DNA from: Desulfobulbaceae bacterium
Lineage (GTDB): Bacteria; Desulfobacterota; Desulfobulbia; Desulfobulbales; Desulfobulbaceae
Length of the DNA stretch: 36,536 nucleotides
Assembly (NCBI GenBank): GCA_015493715.1
Contig: WGCP01000372.1
Span: forward strand, 1 to 36,536
Direction: 5' to 3'
A program made the translations under genes and the position numbers. Position 1 is the first letter of the stretch; each line of letters begins with the position of its first letter. Below are positions 25,702 to 36,441 of this stretch, piece after piece. The notes below the pieces were generated by a model. The model was not told the DNA's origin, searched no databases, and saw nothing but the letters and a program-made list of their open reading frames with translations.

Positions 25702-27425
25702 ACGTGAATTCCACCAAGAAAAAGACCTTCCCCGGAAAATCGTTCATAAGGCTTGCTCCGATGTACAGCAATAATGATCAGCTGCGCCATCACATCCTTT
25801 GGCTTCTCCTGATTCGAATTATATTTTTCACCCTGCTGATCGGCATCACGGTAGTTTTAGGCTCTCTCGGCACCCAGGTCATTTTGCCCTCGGATACCCT
25901 CATCCTCGCCTTTCTCGCCATTCTCTTTATATTTTCCATCGGTTCTTCGGCAATTCTGCAGAAGCAGGAGCTGAACCTACGTCGTTTTGGATTTATTCAG
26001 CTTCTCGGCGATGCGATTTTTGCAGCCCTTCTTGTGTACGGAACCGGTTGCAGTCAGTCAATTTTTACGCCGGTATTTATCCTGCCGGTCATTGCCGGCG
26101 GTCTGATCATGTACCGTAAGGGCGGACTCATGTCTGCTGCGGCAGCTACTCTTTTGTACGGCACCATTCTTTTTCTGGAATACAGGGGAATAGTTCCCGG
26201 CTACATGACGGCTGCAGGCTGGGTGCCGATCCATTCCGTCCTCAAAGTGACAAACCTCTTTGCCATTTACGGAATCACCTTTTTTATCACCGCGCTGCTC
26301 AGTGGCTCTCTTGCTGCAAGACTCCAGTCAACCGAAGAAGCCCTTTCCAAAACATCGGTTGAATTTGATCGATTATCGGTTTTGTACAAACAGATTTTCG
26401 ATGATATTGCCACCGGCATTATTACCGTTGATGAGCAGGGTGGAATAACCTCATATAATGCGGCTGCCGGACGGATAACGGGATACCTACCGGAAGAAAC
26501 GGCCGGTCGTTTCATTGCGACCCTGTTTCCCGGATTAAAGCTGGAAGAGAATGGGGCTCGCCGGGTTGTTGACCTGCAAAAGAAAGACGGGACCATGATT
26601 CGGGCCGGCTATTCATTTTCACCACTCAATCTTCCTTCCGATCCCGCCTCTGCAAAGAGCGCATTGGACAGTTGCAAGGTAATCACTCTCCAGGATATAA
26701 GCGCTGTTGAAAAGATGGAAAAAAGGGTTCGTGAGGCTGAAAAAATGGCTGCAATAGGAGAGCTCAGTGCCTCCATAGCCCATGATTTCAGAAATCCGCT
26801 TGCAGCCATCTCCGGTTCAGCGCAGTTGCTGGTTATGGAAAATGAAGGCAAGGAGGATACCAACAGGTCTCTGAGTGAGATTATTTTTCGGGAATCCAAA
26901 CGGATGGCAAAGACGATTACCGAATTTCTTCAGTTTGCTCGACCAGCCCCAATGTATTCGGAATGGTTTGCCTTAAAGAGAAGTATCGATGAGGCAATTT
27001 CCGCTGCACAGAACATGAAAGAGGCGCAGGAGCGTGGTCGTCTCAAGGTCGAGATTGCAGAAAATCTTGATGCCTTTGGTGATCGTCAACAACTGCAGAC
27101 TATCCTTATGCATTTGATTGAAAATGGGCTTATCTTTTCAAAGGAAGACAATAGCGTTGTGACGGTCAGAGCCCATGAGCAGGAGAAAAACGGGAACAAT
27201 GTCCTCAGTCTTGAAGTGATCGACCAGGGACACGGCATTGAACCCGAAATCATTGATACCATCTTTGAGCCGTTTTACTCAACCAGGGAAAACGGTACCG
27301 GCCTTGGGCTGGCAATCGTTCGGCAGATTGTAGAGATGCATAGCGGCAGCGTTGAAGTGGAAAGTGCGCCCGCTAAAGGGTGTACCATGCGGATTGTTCT
27401 GCCGCTGCCGTCATACGAGGCTTGA
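25698..27425 (+). CDS. Membrane sensor histidine kinase with PAS domain (PilS-like)
   Basis: N-terminal TM segments, PAS (IFDDIATGIITVDEQGGITSYNAAAGRITGY), HisKA (GELSASIAHDFRNPLAAISGS) and HATPase (FEPFYSTRENGTGLGLAIVRQIVE). Confidence 0.94.
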   Translation: MNVNSTKKKTFPGKSFIRLAPMYSNNDQLRHHILWLLLIRIIFFTLLIGITVVLGSLGTQVILPSDTLILAFLAILFIFSIGSSAILQKQELNLRRFGFIQLLGDAIFAALLVYGTGCSQSIFTPVFILPVIAGGLIMYRKGGLMSAAAATLLYGTILFLEYRGIVPGYMTAAGWVPIHSVLKVTNLFAIYGITFFITALLSGSLAARLQSTEEALSKTSVEFDRLSVLYKQIFDDIATGIITVDEQGGITSYNAAAGRITGYLPEETAGRFIATLFPGLKLEENGARRVVDLQKKDGTMIRAGYSFSPLNLPSDPASAKSALDSCKVITLQDISAVEKMEKRVREAEKMAAIGELSASIAHDFRNPLAAISGSAQLLVMENEGKEDTNRSLSEIIFRESKRMAKTITEFLQFARPAPMYSEWFALKRSIDEAISAAQNMKEAQERGRLKVEIAENLDAFGDRQQLQTILMHLIENGLIFSKEDNSVVTVRAHEQEKNGNNVLSLEVIDQGHGIEPEIIDTIFEPFYSTRENGTGLGLAIVRQIVEMHSGSVEVESAPAKGCTMRIVLPLPSYEA

Positions 27426-27576
27426 AGACCTGTGACCGGTCGCTTACAGAGTATACAACCATTTGTTTTCATAAACAAAAGAATTGCAAATTGTTACAGG
27501 TGGCGCAGATTTGCGCAGTCGCTTCCGTTCGCAGGTAAGCAAGTACAACAAGACTCCGTGCGCCGCCTGCGATGAC

Positions 27577-28860
27577 TTACGAAGACCCTTTATAAATAGT
27601 TGCTCCCAGGGCCTGCAGTTTATCGATTATATTTTCATAGCCCCGTTCAAGATGATAGATCCTTGAAATTTCCGTTGTCCCGCGGGCGGCCAGACCGGCA
27701 ATGACAAGAGAGGCGGATGCACGCAGATCTGTGGCCATGACGGGCGCTCCACACAGACCCACCGGTTCAACCCCACGCACAACCGCGCTTGCACCGTCTA
27801 TGGTAATATCGGCCCCCAATCGTTGAAGTTCCGCCACATGCATGAACCTGTTTTCAAAAATTGTCTCATGGATGATGGAGGTGCCGTCGGCCTGAATCAT
27901 CAGGGCCATGAACTGGGCCTGTAGGTCGGTGGGAAAACCCGGATAAACAAGGGTTTTTACGTCCACACTTTCCAGGCGGCAGCGGTTATCGGCCAACTGT
28001 TCGGAACAGGAAACCGTAAATTTTCCCTGCCCTTCTTCAATGGTAACCCCGGTTGCCCGAAGTTTTTCCGTCAATGCCGGCAGGTGTGCAGGTTCGCAGT
28101 GTGTGATATCCACCTTGCCACCGGTAGCCGCCACTGCAATCAGATAGGTGCCGGTTTCAATGCGGTCCGGAATAATGGTTGTGGTCGAGGGATGAAGGGA
28201 TTGGACGCCGTGAACCGTTAATCTGTCCGTATCCCGGCCTTCGATTTCCGCACCCATGGCAGCAAGCATATCGATCAGGTTGCCGACCTCGGGCTCACGG
28301 GCCGCATTTTTTATAATGGTCGTTCCCCTGGCCATGACCGATGCCATCAGCAGGTTTTCCGTGCCTGTCACGGTAGGTATATCAAAATATACCGTTGCCC
28401 CGGCCATGGTTGTCTCGCACCGGGCTTCAACGTAACCCTGAGCAAGGGTGGTTGTCACGCCAAGGCAGGAAAACCCCCGCAGATGATAATTGATCGGTCT
28501 GGCACCGATGGCACAGCCCCCGGGAAGTGAAACCCTGGCATAGCCTGCCCTGGTCAACAACGGTCCCAAAACAAGCACCGAAGCCCGCATCGTCTTGACC
28601 AAATCATACGGCGCTTCCGCCCCTGACAAACCGCTGGTATCAACATACACCGTTCGCCCTTCCCTTCTGTGCGATGCGCCGAGAGTTTCCAGCAACTTCA
28701 ACATGGTTCGCGTATCACGCAAATCAGGGACGTTTTTAATAGTATGGGTGCCGCCGACAAGAAGAGTTGCGGCAAGTATGGGCAGGGCAGCATTTTTCGC
28801 GCCGCTGATCTCCACCGTCCCATTCAGCGGTTTGCCCCCTTCGATAATTATTGTATCCAT
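27577..28860 (-). CDS. murA: UDP-N-acetylglucosamine 1-carboxyvinyltransferase
   Basis: 427 aa, [34 protein letters not shown]...[16 protein letters not shown], MurA signature. Confidence 0.97.
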   Translation of the reverse strand: MDTIIIEGGKPLNGTVEISGAKNAALPILAATLLVGGTHTIKNVPDLRDTRTMLKLLETLGASHRREGRTVYVDTSGLSGAEAPYDLVKTMRASVLVLGPLLTRAGYARVSLPGGCAIGARPINYHLRGFSCLGVTTTLAQGYVEARCETTMAGATVYFDIPTVTGTENLLMASVMARGTTIIKNAAREPEVGNLIDMLAAMGAEIEGRDTDRLTVHGVQSLHPSTTTIIPDRIETGTYLIAVAATGGKVDITHCEPAHLPALTEKLRATGVTIEEGQGKFTVSCSEQLADNRCRLESVDVKTLVYPGFPTDLQAQFMALMIQADGTSIIHETIFENRFMHVAELQRLGADITIDGASAVVRGVEPVGLCGAPVMATDLRASASLVIAGLAARGTTEISRIYHLERGYENIIDKLQALGATIYKGSS

Positions 28861-28896
28861 TGTTGTTTATAAGTTGTTATCCATGTCGATAGAAAT

Positions 28897-29793
28897 TTAT
28901 TGTTTTCGGCCGCAGGCAAAGCGGGGTCGTCTACAGTAATCCGATCGGATATTGATATTTTGGTATCCGGCATCGCGCAGCATCACGGAGACGGCTTCTC
29001 CCTGGGAAGCACCGATTTCAAGCATGAGCCAACCTCCTGAATGCAGGAAGGCGTAACTCTCGGGAATAAGCCTGCGATAACAATCCAGTCCATCGTCGCC
29101 GGCAAACAGAGCTTGGCCGGGTTCAAATTGAACAACTTCATCTGCGAGTTCCTGCTTTTCGTGTTCAGCGACATAAGGAGGATTGGCGATAATACAGTCA
29201 AATTTCAGTGTAGTTGCTATCGCTGTAAATAAATCCGAACAGACCAGGGTCACCCGGTTTTCAAGCTGATGCTCGGCAATATTCCTTGCCGCCACGGCCA
29301 AGGCCGGAGAGGAAATATCACAAGCAAGGACATGACAACCAAGCTCCCCGGCAAGAACATCGGCAATTACCCCGGATCCGGTCCCCATATCAAGTAATCG
29401 CAATTTCTTCGGGCATGGAAACCGACCCTTCAACAGAGCAATTGTCTGTTCCAGGACAAACTCGGTTTCATGCCGGGGGATGAGGACATCAGGCGTTAGG
29501 TGAAAATTCTTTGACCAGAATTCAACGCTGCCGACGATGTACTGCAGAGGTTCACCTTGAATACGCCGGCCGACCATAGTGCCGAATCGTTCAGCCTGTC
29601 GAGCTGACATCTTGTTTTCCAATGATAAAAACAGGGCCGCTGTATTTATATGCAGGACAGCCAGCAGAAGGTATTGTGCCTCAAAATCCGGCCTGGAAAT
29701 TTCGGTACATTCAAGTTTCCGTGTTGCCCAGGCAAGTACTCTGCCAATGATCAATTCACCTTCAAGAGCGGACATATAACCGGATCGGGGCAC
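28897..29793 (-). CDS. prmC: Release factor glutamine methyltransferase
   Basis: VLIPRHETEFVLEQTI, LLDMGTGSGVIAD, IIANPPYV; upstream of prfA in the same direction. Confidence 0.94.
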   Translation of the reverse strand: MPRSGYMSALEGELIIGRVLAWATRKLECTEISRPDFEAQYLLLAVLHINTAALFLSLENKMSARQAERFGTMVGRRIQGEPLQYIVGSVEFWSKNFHLTPDVLIPRHETEFVLEQTIALLKGRFPCPKKLRLLDMGTGSGVIADVLAGELGCHVLACDISSPALAVAARNIAEHQLENRVTLVCSDLFTAIATTLKFDCIIANPPYVAEHEKQELADEVVQFEPGQALFAGDDGLDCYRRLIPESYAFLHSGGWLMLEIGASQGEAVSVMLRDAGYQNINIRSDYCRRPRFACGRKQ

Positions 29794-29871
29794 GTTGAAT
29801 ATTTGAGGGCTCTTTTTGTTCGGGAAGACGTTGATGGGAGTTGTACAAGCCGATTGATCGTCGGATCTTTA

Positions 29872-30942
29872 TTACTGCAGGAGGTTGAGGGCTTCGGTCT
29901 GATAATGGGTGATCAGAGGCAAAATCACCTCGTCAATATTACCAGCCAAAATCTGCTCAAGTTTGTACAGCGTCAAATTTATACGATGATCAGTCAGGCG
30001 TCCCTGGGGAAAATTATAGGTGCGAATTCGTTCACTTCGGTCGCCGCTACCTACCTGACTCTTTCGATCCTCGGAAATTCTGTCATGTTGTTCCTGTTGA
30101 ATTTTATCAAGTAACCGTGCCCGTAAAACCTGTAGCGCCTTTGCTTTGTTTTTATGCTGAGATTTTTCGTCCTGACAGGTCACCACCAAGCCGGTAGGTA
30201 GATGGGTAATGCGAACAGCGGAATCAGTGGTATTGACTGATTGGCCACCTGGCCCGGAGGAACGATAGACATCAAATTTCAGTTCACCCGGCTCAATATG
30301 CAGGTCTACTTCTTCCGCCTCCGGAATAATGGCAACGGTGACCGCCGAGGTGTGAATACGTCCCTGGGTTTCAGTTTCCGGTACCCGCTGAACACGGTGA
30401 ACGCCGGCTTCATATTTCAAGCGAGAGTACACCTGATCACCCTTGATCAGGGCGATGATTTCTTTGAAACCGCCGATACCGATAGGATTTGAGCTCATGA
30501 TTTCTATCTTCCATCCACGGCTTTCGGCATAACGGTGGTACATGCGAAAGAGATCAGCGACAAAAAGAGCAGCTTCATCACCACCGGTTCCCGCCCTGAT
30601 TTCCAACAGAATATTCTTTTCATCATTGGGATCCCGGGGCAGCAGAAGCAGCCTGATTTTATCCTCAAGCGCTTTTTTCTTTTGTTGCAACTCCTCGGTT
30701 TCACTCCGGGCAAGCTCAGCAAGCTCAGGATCTTCAGCTTCGTTATGAAGTATTTCCGTATTCTCTTGAAGATCGCGACAAACACTCAGGTAATCAGAAT
30801 ACAAATCATCCAGCACGACCACATGTGAATGCTCACGAACCAGTTTTTGATATTGCTGTTGGTTGCCGACCACATCCGGATCAGCCAACTGCATCTCAAG
30901 GGTTTCTCGTTTCTCACTGATATCTTCGAGGTTTTTAAACAT
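29872..30942 (-). CDS. prfA: Peptide chain release factor 1
   Basis: 356 aa with [26 protein letters not shown] (GGQ) and [24 protein letters not shown]. Confidence 0.97.
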   Translation of the reverse strand: MFKNLEDISEKRETLEMQLADPDVVGNQQQYQKLVREHSHVVVLDDLYSDYLSVCRDLQENTEILHNEAEDPELAELARSETEELQQKKKALEDKIRLLLLPRDPNDEKNILLEIRAGTGGDEAALFVADLFRMYHRYAESRGWKIEIMSSNPIGIGGFKEIIALIKGDQVYSRLKYEAGVHRVQRVPETETQGRIHTSAVTVAIIPEAEEVDLHIEPGELKFDVYRSSGPGGQSVNTTDSAVRITHLPTGLVVTCQDEKSQHKNKAKALQVLRARLLDKIQQEQHDRISEDRKSQVGSGDRSERIRTYNFPQGRLTDHRINLTLYKLEQILAGNIDEVILPLITHYQTEALNLLQ

Positions 30943-31073
30943 GGGAATTAGCGTACTGGTTGGTGTGCCGGAAGAACCGGCATCAAATACGGCGAATATC
31001 CGGTACCAGGGGGAGCGTGACCGTTTGGGTCGACAGACAATTTTCCCGTGAGGGAAAAACTTTTTTTGTGCTT

Positions 31074-31108
31074 AAAAAAACCACATGGCAACAGATGCCG
31101 CCATGTGG
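31074..31108 (-). terminator. Rho-independent terminator after rpmE
   Basis: Minus strand CCACATGGC-N10-GCCATGTGG followed by TTTTTTTAAG, just downstream of the rpmE stop. Confidence 0.85.
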
Positions 31109-31128
31109 AAATGATATGCTCAGAGCGA

Positions 31129-31347
31129 CTACTTGTCTTTTTTCTTGTTGAATTTGGCGTATTTCTTTTTAAACTTTTCGATTCTACCAGCGGTATCAAT
31201 GAGTTTCTGCTTACCAGTGAAAAAAGGATGGCAGGCGGAACATATCTCAACCTTCATTTCCTTGCTTACCGAGCCAAGTTCAACAGTATTGCCGCATGCA
31301 CACTCTGCGGTAATTTTATGGTATTCTGGATGAATATCCGGCTTCAT
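31129..31347 (-). CDS. rpmE: 50S ribosomal protein L31 (Cys-containing form)
   Basis: [63 protein letters not shown]. Confidence 0.96.
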   Translation of the reverse strand: MKPDIHPEYHKITAECACGNTVELGSVSKEMKVEICSACHPFFTGKQKLIDTAGRIEKFKKKYAKFNKKKDK

Positions 31348-31436
31348 ATATCGACCTCCGTCAATTATTTTCCTCGTTTGCATAAAAAAAACGTAACTAT
31401 TCAGATAGATATAAAAACCTTACATCTATTTTGGAA

Positions 31437-31548
31437 TGTAACTGCTTAGGAGTGGCCCATCTTTGCTTATTTAGGTCTTTGAAGCGCATACTTGTGCTAT
31501 TCGAGAAGGCCGAAATGAGCGATGATGGAGTGCTCCTGAACAGTTACA
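31437..31548. repeat. ~112-bp imperfect palindrome (MITE-like) between rho and rpmE
   Basis: Left TGTAACTGCTTAGGAGTGGCCCATCTTTGCTTATTTAGGTCTTTGAA; reverse complement of right TGTAACTGTTCAGGAGCACTCCATCATCGCTCATTTCGGCCTTCTCGAA. Confidence 0.75.
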
Positions 31549-31605
31549 AAAAAACAAACTTATATTTATACTAAGACTTACTTCTTTTTTAAAGGAAAAA
31601 ACGCC

Positions 31606-32853
31606 TTACTTGTTCATTGAAGCAAAAAACTCTTCATTGGTCGCTGTTTGCCGCATACGATCAAGTAAAAATTCCATGGCATCAGCGGGATTCATGGAAG
31701 AAAGAATCTTCCGTAGAATCCATATCTTATTCATCTCATCAGCAGAAAGGAGCAGGTCTTCTTTACGCGTGCCTGATTTTTGCAGATCAATAGCCGGATA
31801 GATGCGTCGATTGGCCATCTTTCTGTCCAAGACAATTTCCATATTGCCGGTGCCCTTGAATTCCTCAAAGATGACTTCATCCATGCGGCTGCCTGTGTCG
31901 ATAAGAGCCGTCGCCAAAATCGTCAGACTGCCACCCTCTTCAACATTGCGGGCAGCGCCAAAAAAACGTTTGGGCCGATGCAGGGCATTAGCCTCCACAC
32001 CACCGGATAAAATCTTTCCGGAAGCGGGAGTCACCGTATTGTAGGCACGGGCAAGCCGAGTGATGGAATCAAGGAGAATAACGACATCATTTTTGTGCTC
32101 AACAAGACGCCGGGCCTTCTCAATAACCATTTCAGCCACTTGGATATGCCGTTGCGGCGGTTCATCAAAAGTGGAGCTGACGACCTCGGCATCGACATTG
32201 CGCTTCATGTCGGTTACCTCTTCAGGTCGTTCGTCAATCAGAAGGACAATAAGTTTCACTTCCTTGTGGTTATGAACAATGGAGTTGGCAATTTTCTGCA
32301 TGAGAACCGTTTTGCCGGTCCTCGGCGGAGCAACGATGAGGCCGCGCTGGCCTTTGCCAAGGGGAGCGGCAATATTGAGGACCCGCATGGAAAAATTATC
32401 CGGTTCAACCTCCAGGTCAATTTTATCCTCAGGATAAAGAGGAGTAAGATTAACAAATGCCGTCTTATTTTTTGCCGCCGCAGGTGGTTCATAATTGATT
32501 GAGTCCACCTTAAGAAGGGCAAAATATCGTTCATTGTCCTTGGGTGCGCGTACCTCACCTTCAATCGTATCGCCGGTACGTAGATTCAACCTGCGGATCT
32601 GGGAAGGAGAGACGTAAATATCATCCGGACCCGGTAGATAATTATAGTCAGGAGCCCGTAAAAAACCAAATCCATCCTGAAGAACTTCGAGTACCCCGCT
32701 TCCCCTGAGCTTCCCATCTTCCTTTGCCTGAGCCTTTAAAATAGCAAAGATGAGTTCCTGCTTACGCATGGTGCTGTAGCCCTCAATTTTTAATGAGGCG
32801 GCAAGAGCAACCAGTTCCTTAATTTTTTGGTGTTTCAATTCAGTTGGATTCAT
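31606..32853 (-). CDS. rho: Transcription termination factor Rho
   Basis: 415 aa; [60 protein letters not shown]. Confidence 0.98.
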   Translation of the reverse strand: MNPTELKHQKIKELVALAASLKIEGYSTMRKQELIFAILKAQAKEDGKLRGSGVLEVLQDGFGFLRAPDYNYLPGPDDIYVSPSQIRRLNLRTGDTIEGEVRAPKDNERYFALLKVDSINYEPPAAAKNKTAFVNLTPLYPEDKIDLEVEPDNFSMRVLNIAAPLGKGQRGLIVAPPRTGKTVLMQKIANSIVHNHKEVKLIVLLIDERPEEVTDMKRNVDAEVVSSTFDEPPQRHIQVAEMVIEKARRLVEHKNDVVILLDSITRLARAYNTVTPASGKILSGGVEANALHRPKRFFGAARNVEEGGSLTILATALIDTGSRMDEVIFEEFKGTGNMEIVLDRKMANRRIYPAIDLQKSGTRKEDLLLSADEMNKIWILRKILSSMNPADAMEFLLDRMRQTATNEEFFASMNK

Positions 32854-32904
32854 TGACCGGGTCTTCCTCCGATAAGGTCACATAGGTTATATTCACAACA
32901 AATA

Positions 32905-32931
32905 GTCAGGCATTGGATCCCAATGCCTGAC
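32905..32931 (-). promoter_or_regulatory. Perfect 11-bp stem-loop upstream of rho
   Basis: GTCAGGCATTG-GATCC-CAATGCCTGAC, 52-78 nt upstream of the rho start codon; no strong T tract follows on either strand. Confidence 0.5.
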
Positions 32932-33655
32932 AGTTCAAAGACAATAGATAGGATAACTTCAAACCTGATGAACGCTGCATATATCGTTATTCATAAGATG
33001 GGGTACAATGCATTTTCTAACAGAAAACTCGTTACATAGCAGCTGGTTACATGGTACCGGCAATATATGTAGATAATTTTATATTCTGACGCGGATATCG
33101 GGCACAACACATTGTTTTAACTGTATAAACGGCCACGAAGAATTCCACTTTCCCGACCAATTCCGTTGAAAACTAGTGATTTCAATGAATTCCCATGGAT
33201 ACGATGAGAACGGGACGAGTGGGCCGGACATCAAGCGTACTACTACAGTGGCCTCACGGATGAGTGATTGCCATGGAAATAGAACAGCCATAGGCTGTTT
33301 TAATCACAATATGTTAATCGCGTTTTTATTGAATATTTCCGGCGGAAAATGCCTTGAAATTATATCGGTTGAGAATATAAAAAATGAAAATTCGAAATGT
33401 ATGCCTGTGCTTTGAAAAGATCAGCGACAAAAGTTATACTCCTCCAAGCCGACGGTGTATTGCGACTTGCTCCTCTATAGCCTAAATATTTGCTTAACAG
33501 TTGCATGTCAAGTGTTTTCTACAAAACGAAATGTGTTTTCCTCGAAATAACAGTTAATGGATTTATCAAAAAATATTGAAGAACAAATCAAGGCCAAGAC
33601 GATGATTGTAGCACATTGATTATACAAAGAAAAATAATACTATGGTAGCGGGGAA

Positions 33656-34288
33656 TCAATTGGGTTGCATATTTTCACTCGTGGCAACCTTGTTCTTGTC
33701 AGGCGTTCCCGAATAGAGTCGTCCAAGATGCATAATTCGTAAACAGGTATTGAACCATGATCTACTGTTATCAATAACATGGTCGGCGGCCTCTATCTTG
33801 CGACGCAACGGCCATTGAATCGACATGGCCTGTTCGGCTTCATTGCGGTTTACCTCATCCCTGTTGACAATCCTTTTGCATCTGATTTTCCCGGTCGCAT
33901 AAACAACGACAATACGATCCACTTTCTGCTCCCAGCCGGCTTCAAAGAGCAGAGGTACTTCCACCAGGACGACGGACTTTTTTGCCCTGTGATACTCATG
34001 TTGCATATGGGCTCCGGCCAGAGGATGGAGAATGGAATTAATTTCATCCCGCAGTGTCTGATCGGAAAAAAGAGTTGTCCTGAACCCCGGCCTGTCAAGG
34101 TGGCCGGCAGAGGTAAAAAAACGATGTCCATAGTGCTTTTTCAGGGCCAACCAACCCGGTTGTTCCAGGGTAAGAAGATCCCTGCAGATTGCATCGAGAT
34201 CAATGAGTTCCAGCTGGAAGCAGCGGGACCAATAGGCAGCCACACTGCTCTTTCCAGAACATATACCACCGGTAATACCAATCAACAT
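33656..34288 (-). CDS. coaE: Dephospho-CoA kinase
   Basis: MLIGITGGICSGKSSVAAYW...ELIDLDAICRDL, LVEVPLLFEAGWEQKVDRIVVVYA. Confidence 0.94.
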   Translation of the reverse strand: MLIGITGGICSGKSSVAAYWSRCFQLELIDLDAICRDLLTLEQPGWLALKKHYGHRFFTSAGHLDRPGFRTTLFSDQTLRDEINSILHPLAGAHMQHEYHRAKKSVVLVEVPLLFEAGWEQKVDRIVVVYATGKIRCKRIVNRDEVNRNEAEQAMSIQWPLRRKIEAADHVIDNSRSWFNTCLRIMHLGRLYSGTPDKNKVATSENMQPN

Positions 34289-34291
34289 GAC

Positions 34292-35215
34292 CTATGAATA
34301 CCGTTTTTCAAGCTGGTGGATAACCCGTCGAATATCCTCGGGCAACGGGGCTGTAAATTGCATATTTTGTTTACTCACGGGATGAGGAAAGCGTAAAGTA
34401 GAGGCATGAAGAAGCTGGCGCTTGACCGGCGGCTCGAATCCTTCCCGTATCCGCCCACCGTAGAGTACGTCACCGGCTACAGGTGCGCCAATAGAGGCCA
34501 TATGCACCCGTATCTGATGCGTGCGACCGGTCTCAAGGCCAACCTCGACAAAAGAAAATCCCGGCCAGTGTGTCAAAACCTTCCAATGGGTTACAGCATA
34601 ACGTCCGGAGTTGATGCGGACGGCCATTTTTTTCCTGTTAACGGGATGGCGCCCGATGGCGGCTGTCAGCGATCCTTGAGATTTACCAGGATTTCTTAGG
34701 AGAACGGCATGGTAGGTCTTGGCGACCGTTCTATTTTTAAAACTTTCGGAAAGCGCCCTTAAGGCCGTCTCTGTTTTAGCAACAACCATTACCCCGGAAG
34801 TATCCTTGTCCAACCGGTGCACAATTCCAGGCCTAGCTATATCATTACCCGGCAGGTCCTTATAGTGATACAGCAATCCATTAACAAGCGTACCGCAATG
34901 ATGGCCGTCAGCGGGATGTACGACAAGCCCCGCCGGTTTGTCAATCACCAGGAGTTCTTCATCCTCGAAAAGAACACCGAAGTCGATCCGTTGAGCCACA
35001 AGATCGGTCGGTTCAGGCTGTGGAAATCGAAGAGTAATTACGTCTTCTGGATGGATGCGGTAACCTGCCTTAACCACCGAATTATTGACCTGAACCCTAC
35101 CGGTACGGATCAATCGCCCAAGAGCGGACCGAGAATAATCTGGGAGGCGACGAACAAGATAGTGATCCAGCCGCAGGCCGGCATGATGAGCTGTGACTAC
35201 AAATAACTCAGGCAA
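34292..35215 (-). CDS. rluD: RluD/RluA family 23S rRNA pseudouridine synthase
   Basis: S4-like N-terminus (RLDHYLVRRLPDYSRSALGRLIRTGRVQVNN), GIVHRLDKDTSGVMVVAKT, LETGRTHQIRVHMASIGAPVAGDVLYGG. Confidence 0.95.
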   Translation of the reverse strand: MPELFVVTAHHAGLRLDHYLVRRLPDYSRSALGRLIRTGRVQVNNSVVKAGYRIHPEDVITLRFPQPEPTDLVAQRIDFGVLFEDEELLVIDKPAGLVVHPADGHHCGTLVNGLLYHYKDLPGNDIARPGIVHRLDKDTSGVMVVAKTETALRALSESFKNRTVAKTYHAVLLRNPGKSQGSLTAAIGRHPVNRKKMAVRINSGRYAVTHWKVLTHWPGFSFVEVGLETGRTHQIRVHMASIGAPVAGDVLYGGRIREGFEPPVKRQLLHASTLRFPHPVSKQNMQFTAPLPEDIRRVIHQLEKRYS

Positions 35216-35488
35216 TGGAGGCTGTTACGCTCTGTACTCAAAGAGCTTTCTGAAGTGCAGGGTGAGATACTAATTTGCATAAATATCATTGGAATATTTT
35301 TACAATACCCGAAGGGAATCCTAAGATAATAAATACCATCCCAAAAAACCAGGAATTATCTTCATCGTCTTTTTGTCTCTTCACCGCTTTTCCATATCAG
35401 ACAAGAAAGATCATTCACCGGCTCACTTGATGCCTGCGCTGACCCTCGGCGAAACTTCTCTTGTATACCCGGATGCCGGGCCAGTGGA

Positions 35489-35968
35489 TTAATTGAACAG
35501 TTCTTCTATCTGCTCTTCAATTTTCTGTTCTTCAAGTTCCTGGGCAAGAGAAAGTTCTTTGACAAGAAGGCTTTTGGCCGTTTCCATCATTTTCCGTTCA
35601 CCGTAGGACAGTTCTTTATCAACCCGAAGGATGTAAAGGTCACGCAGAACAACGGCAACTTCATAAACAGAACCTGTCTTGATCCTTTCCATATAGTCGC
35701 GATATCGACGATTCCACGTCTGCGAACTTATTTTAATGTCCCGCTCTTTAAGTATTTCGATAACTTTATCAACTTCTTCTCTGGAAATAATGGCACGAAG
35801 CCCGACGTTATCACTGTTCAGTGTCGGGATCATGATTGTCATGTCATTATCAAGGATTTTCATCACATAAAAAGATTGATCAACACCACCAACGGTCTGG
35901 CTTTCAATTGCCTGAATGCGGCCGACACCGTGAGCCGGGTATACGGCCATATCTCCTGCTGTAAACAC
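35489..35968 (-). CDS. carD: CarD/CdnL-type transcriptional regulator
   Basis: MFTAGDMAVYPAHGVGRIQAIESQTVGGVDQSFYVMKILDNDMTIMIPTLNSDNVGLRAIIS. Confidence 0.93.
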   Translation of the reverse strand: MFTAGDMAVYPAHGVGRIQAIESQTVGGVDQSFYVMKILDNDMTIMIPTLNSDNVGLRAIISREEVDKVIEILKERDIKISSQTWNRRYRDYMERIKTGSVYEVAVVLRDLYILRVDKELSYGERKMMETAKSLLVKELSLAQELEEQKIEEQIEELFN

Positions 35969-36106
35969 TCTATCCTCCTGTTTACAAATGTAGGTAAGCG
36001 ACTGTGGATTATGGTAACAACTTACCAGAAAATACTAAAATCAGCATGCAGCGTTGACCCTGAAAACTTGAGTATGCCCAGGGAAACCCCAGCATAGCTG
36101 TACCAG

Positions 36107-36154
36107 GTAAGCGAGCTTGCGAGACTCCGGGTAAGCGAGCCTGCGAGACTTTGG
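36107..36154. repeat. Two tandem 24-bp repeats
   Basis: GTAAGCGAGCTTGCGAGACTCCGG then GTAAGCGAGCCTGCGAGACTTTGG; inverted copy at 36289-36311. Confidence 0.85.
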
Positions 36155-36265
36155 GTTCTCGGATAAACATCTAAGCGGCCAAATGCAAACGGTATATCCG
36201 CCTATCAATGTGCAGCCTGCAAATAATCAATTGAGAACCAGAGAATTCCGTATTCAGTTGTATTG

Positions 36266-36441
36266 GGCACCTTGAGAAATTGTCTTTCGGAGTCTCGCAG
36301 GCTTGCTTACCTCGTCATGCTCAAAATTTTATCCTCGAAACCACGCCAACGGCGTGGTGCCTGTGGTAAAAATTTTTCGTATTCCTCGAAGTCTACGCTT
36401 ATCTGATCTTGAACGAAAATTCTTATTTTTCAAGGCACCCT
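36266..36441. repeat. ~176-bp imperfect palindrome (MITE-like)
   Basis: Left GGGCACCTTGAGAAAT; reverse complement of right GGGTGCCTTGAAAAAT; centre CCACGCC-AAC-GGCGTGG perfect hairpin. Confidence 0.65.

Noticed and set aside
33176-33415. 79-aa plus-strand ORF MISMNSHGYDENGTSG...
   Set aside because: No motif, no clear ribosome-binding site, lies in the likely non-coding gap upstream of rho.
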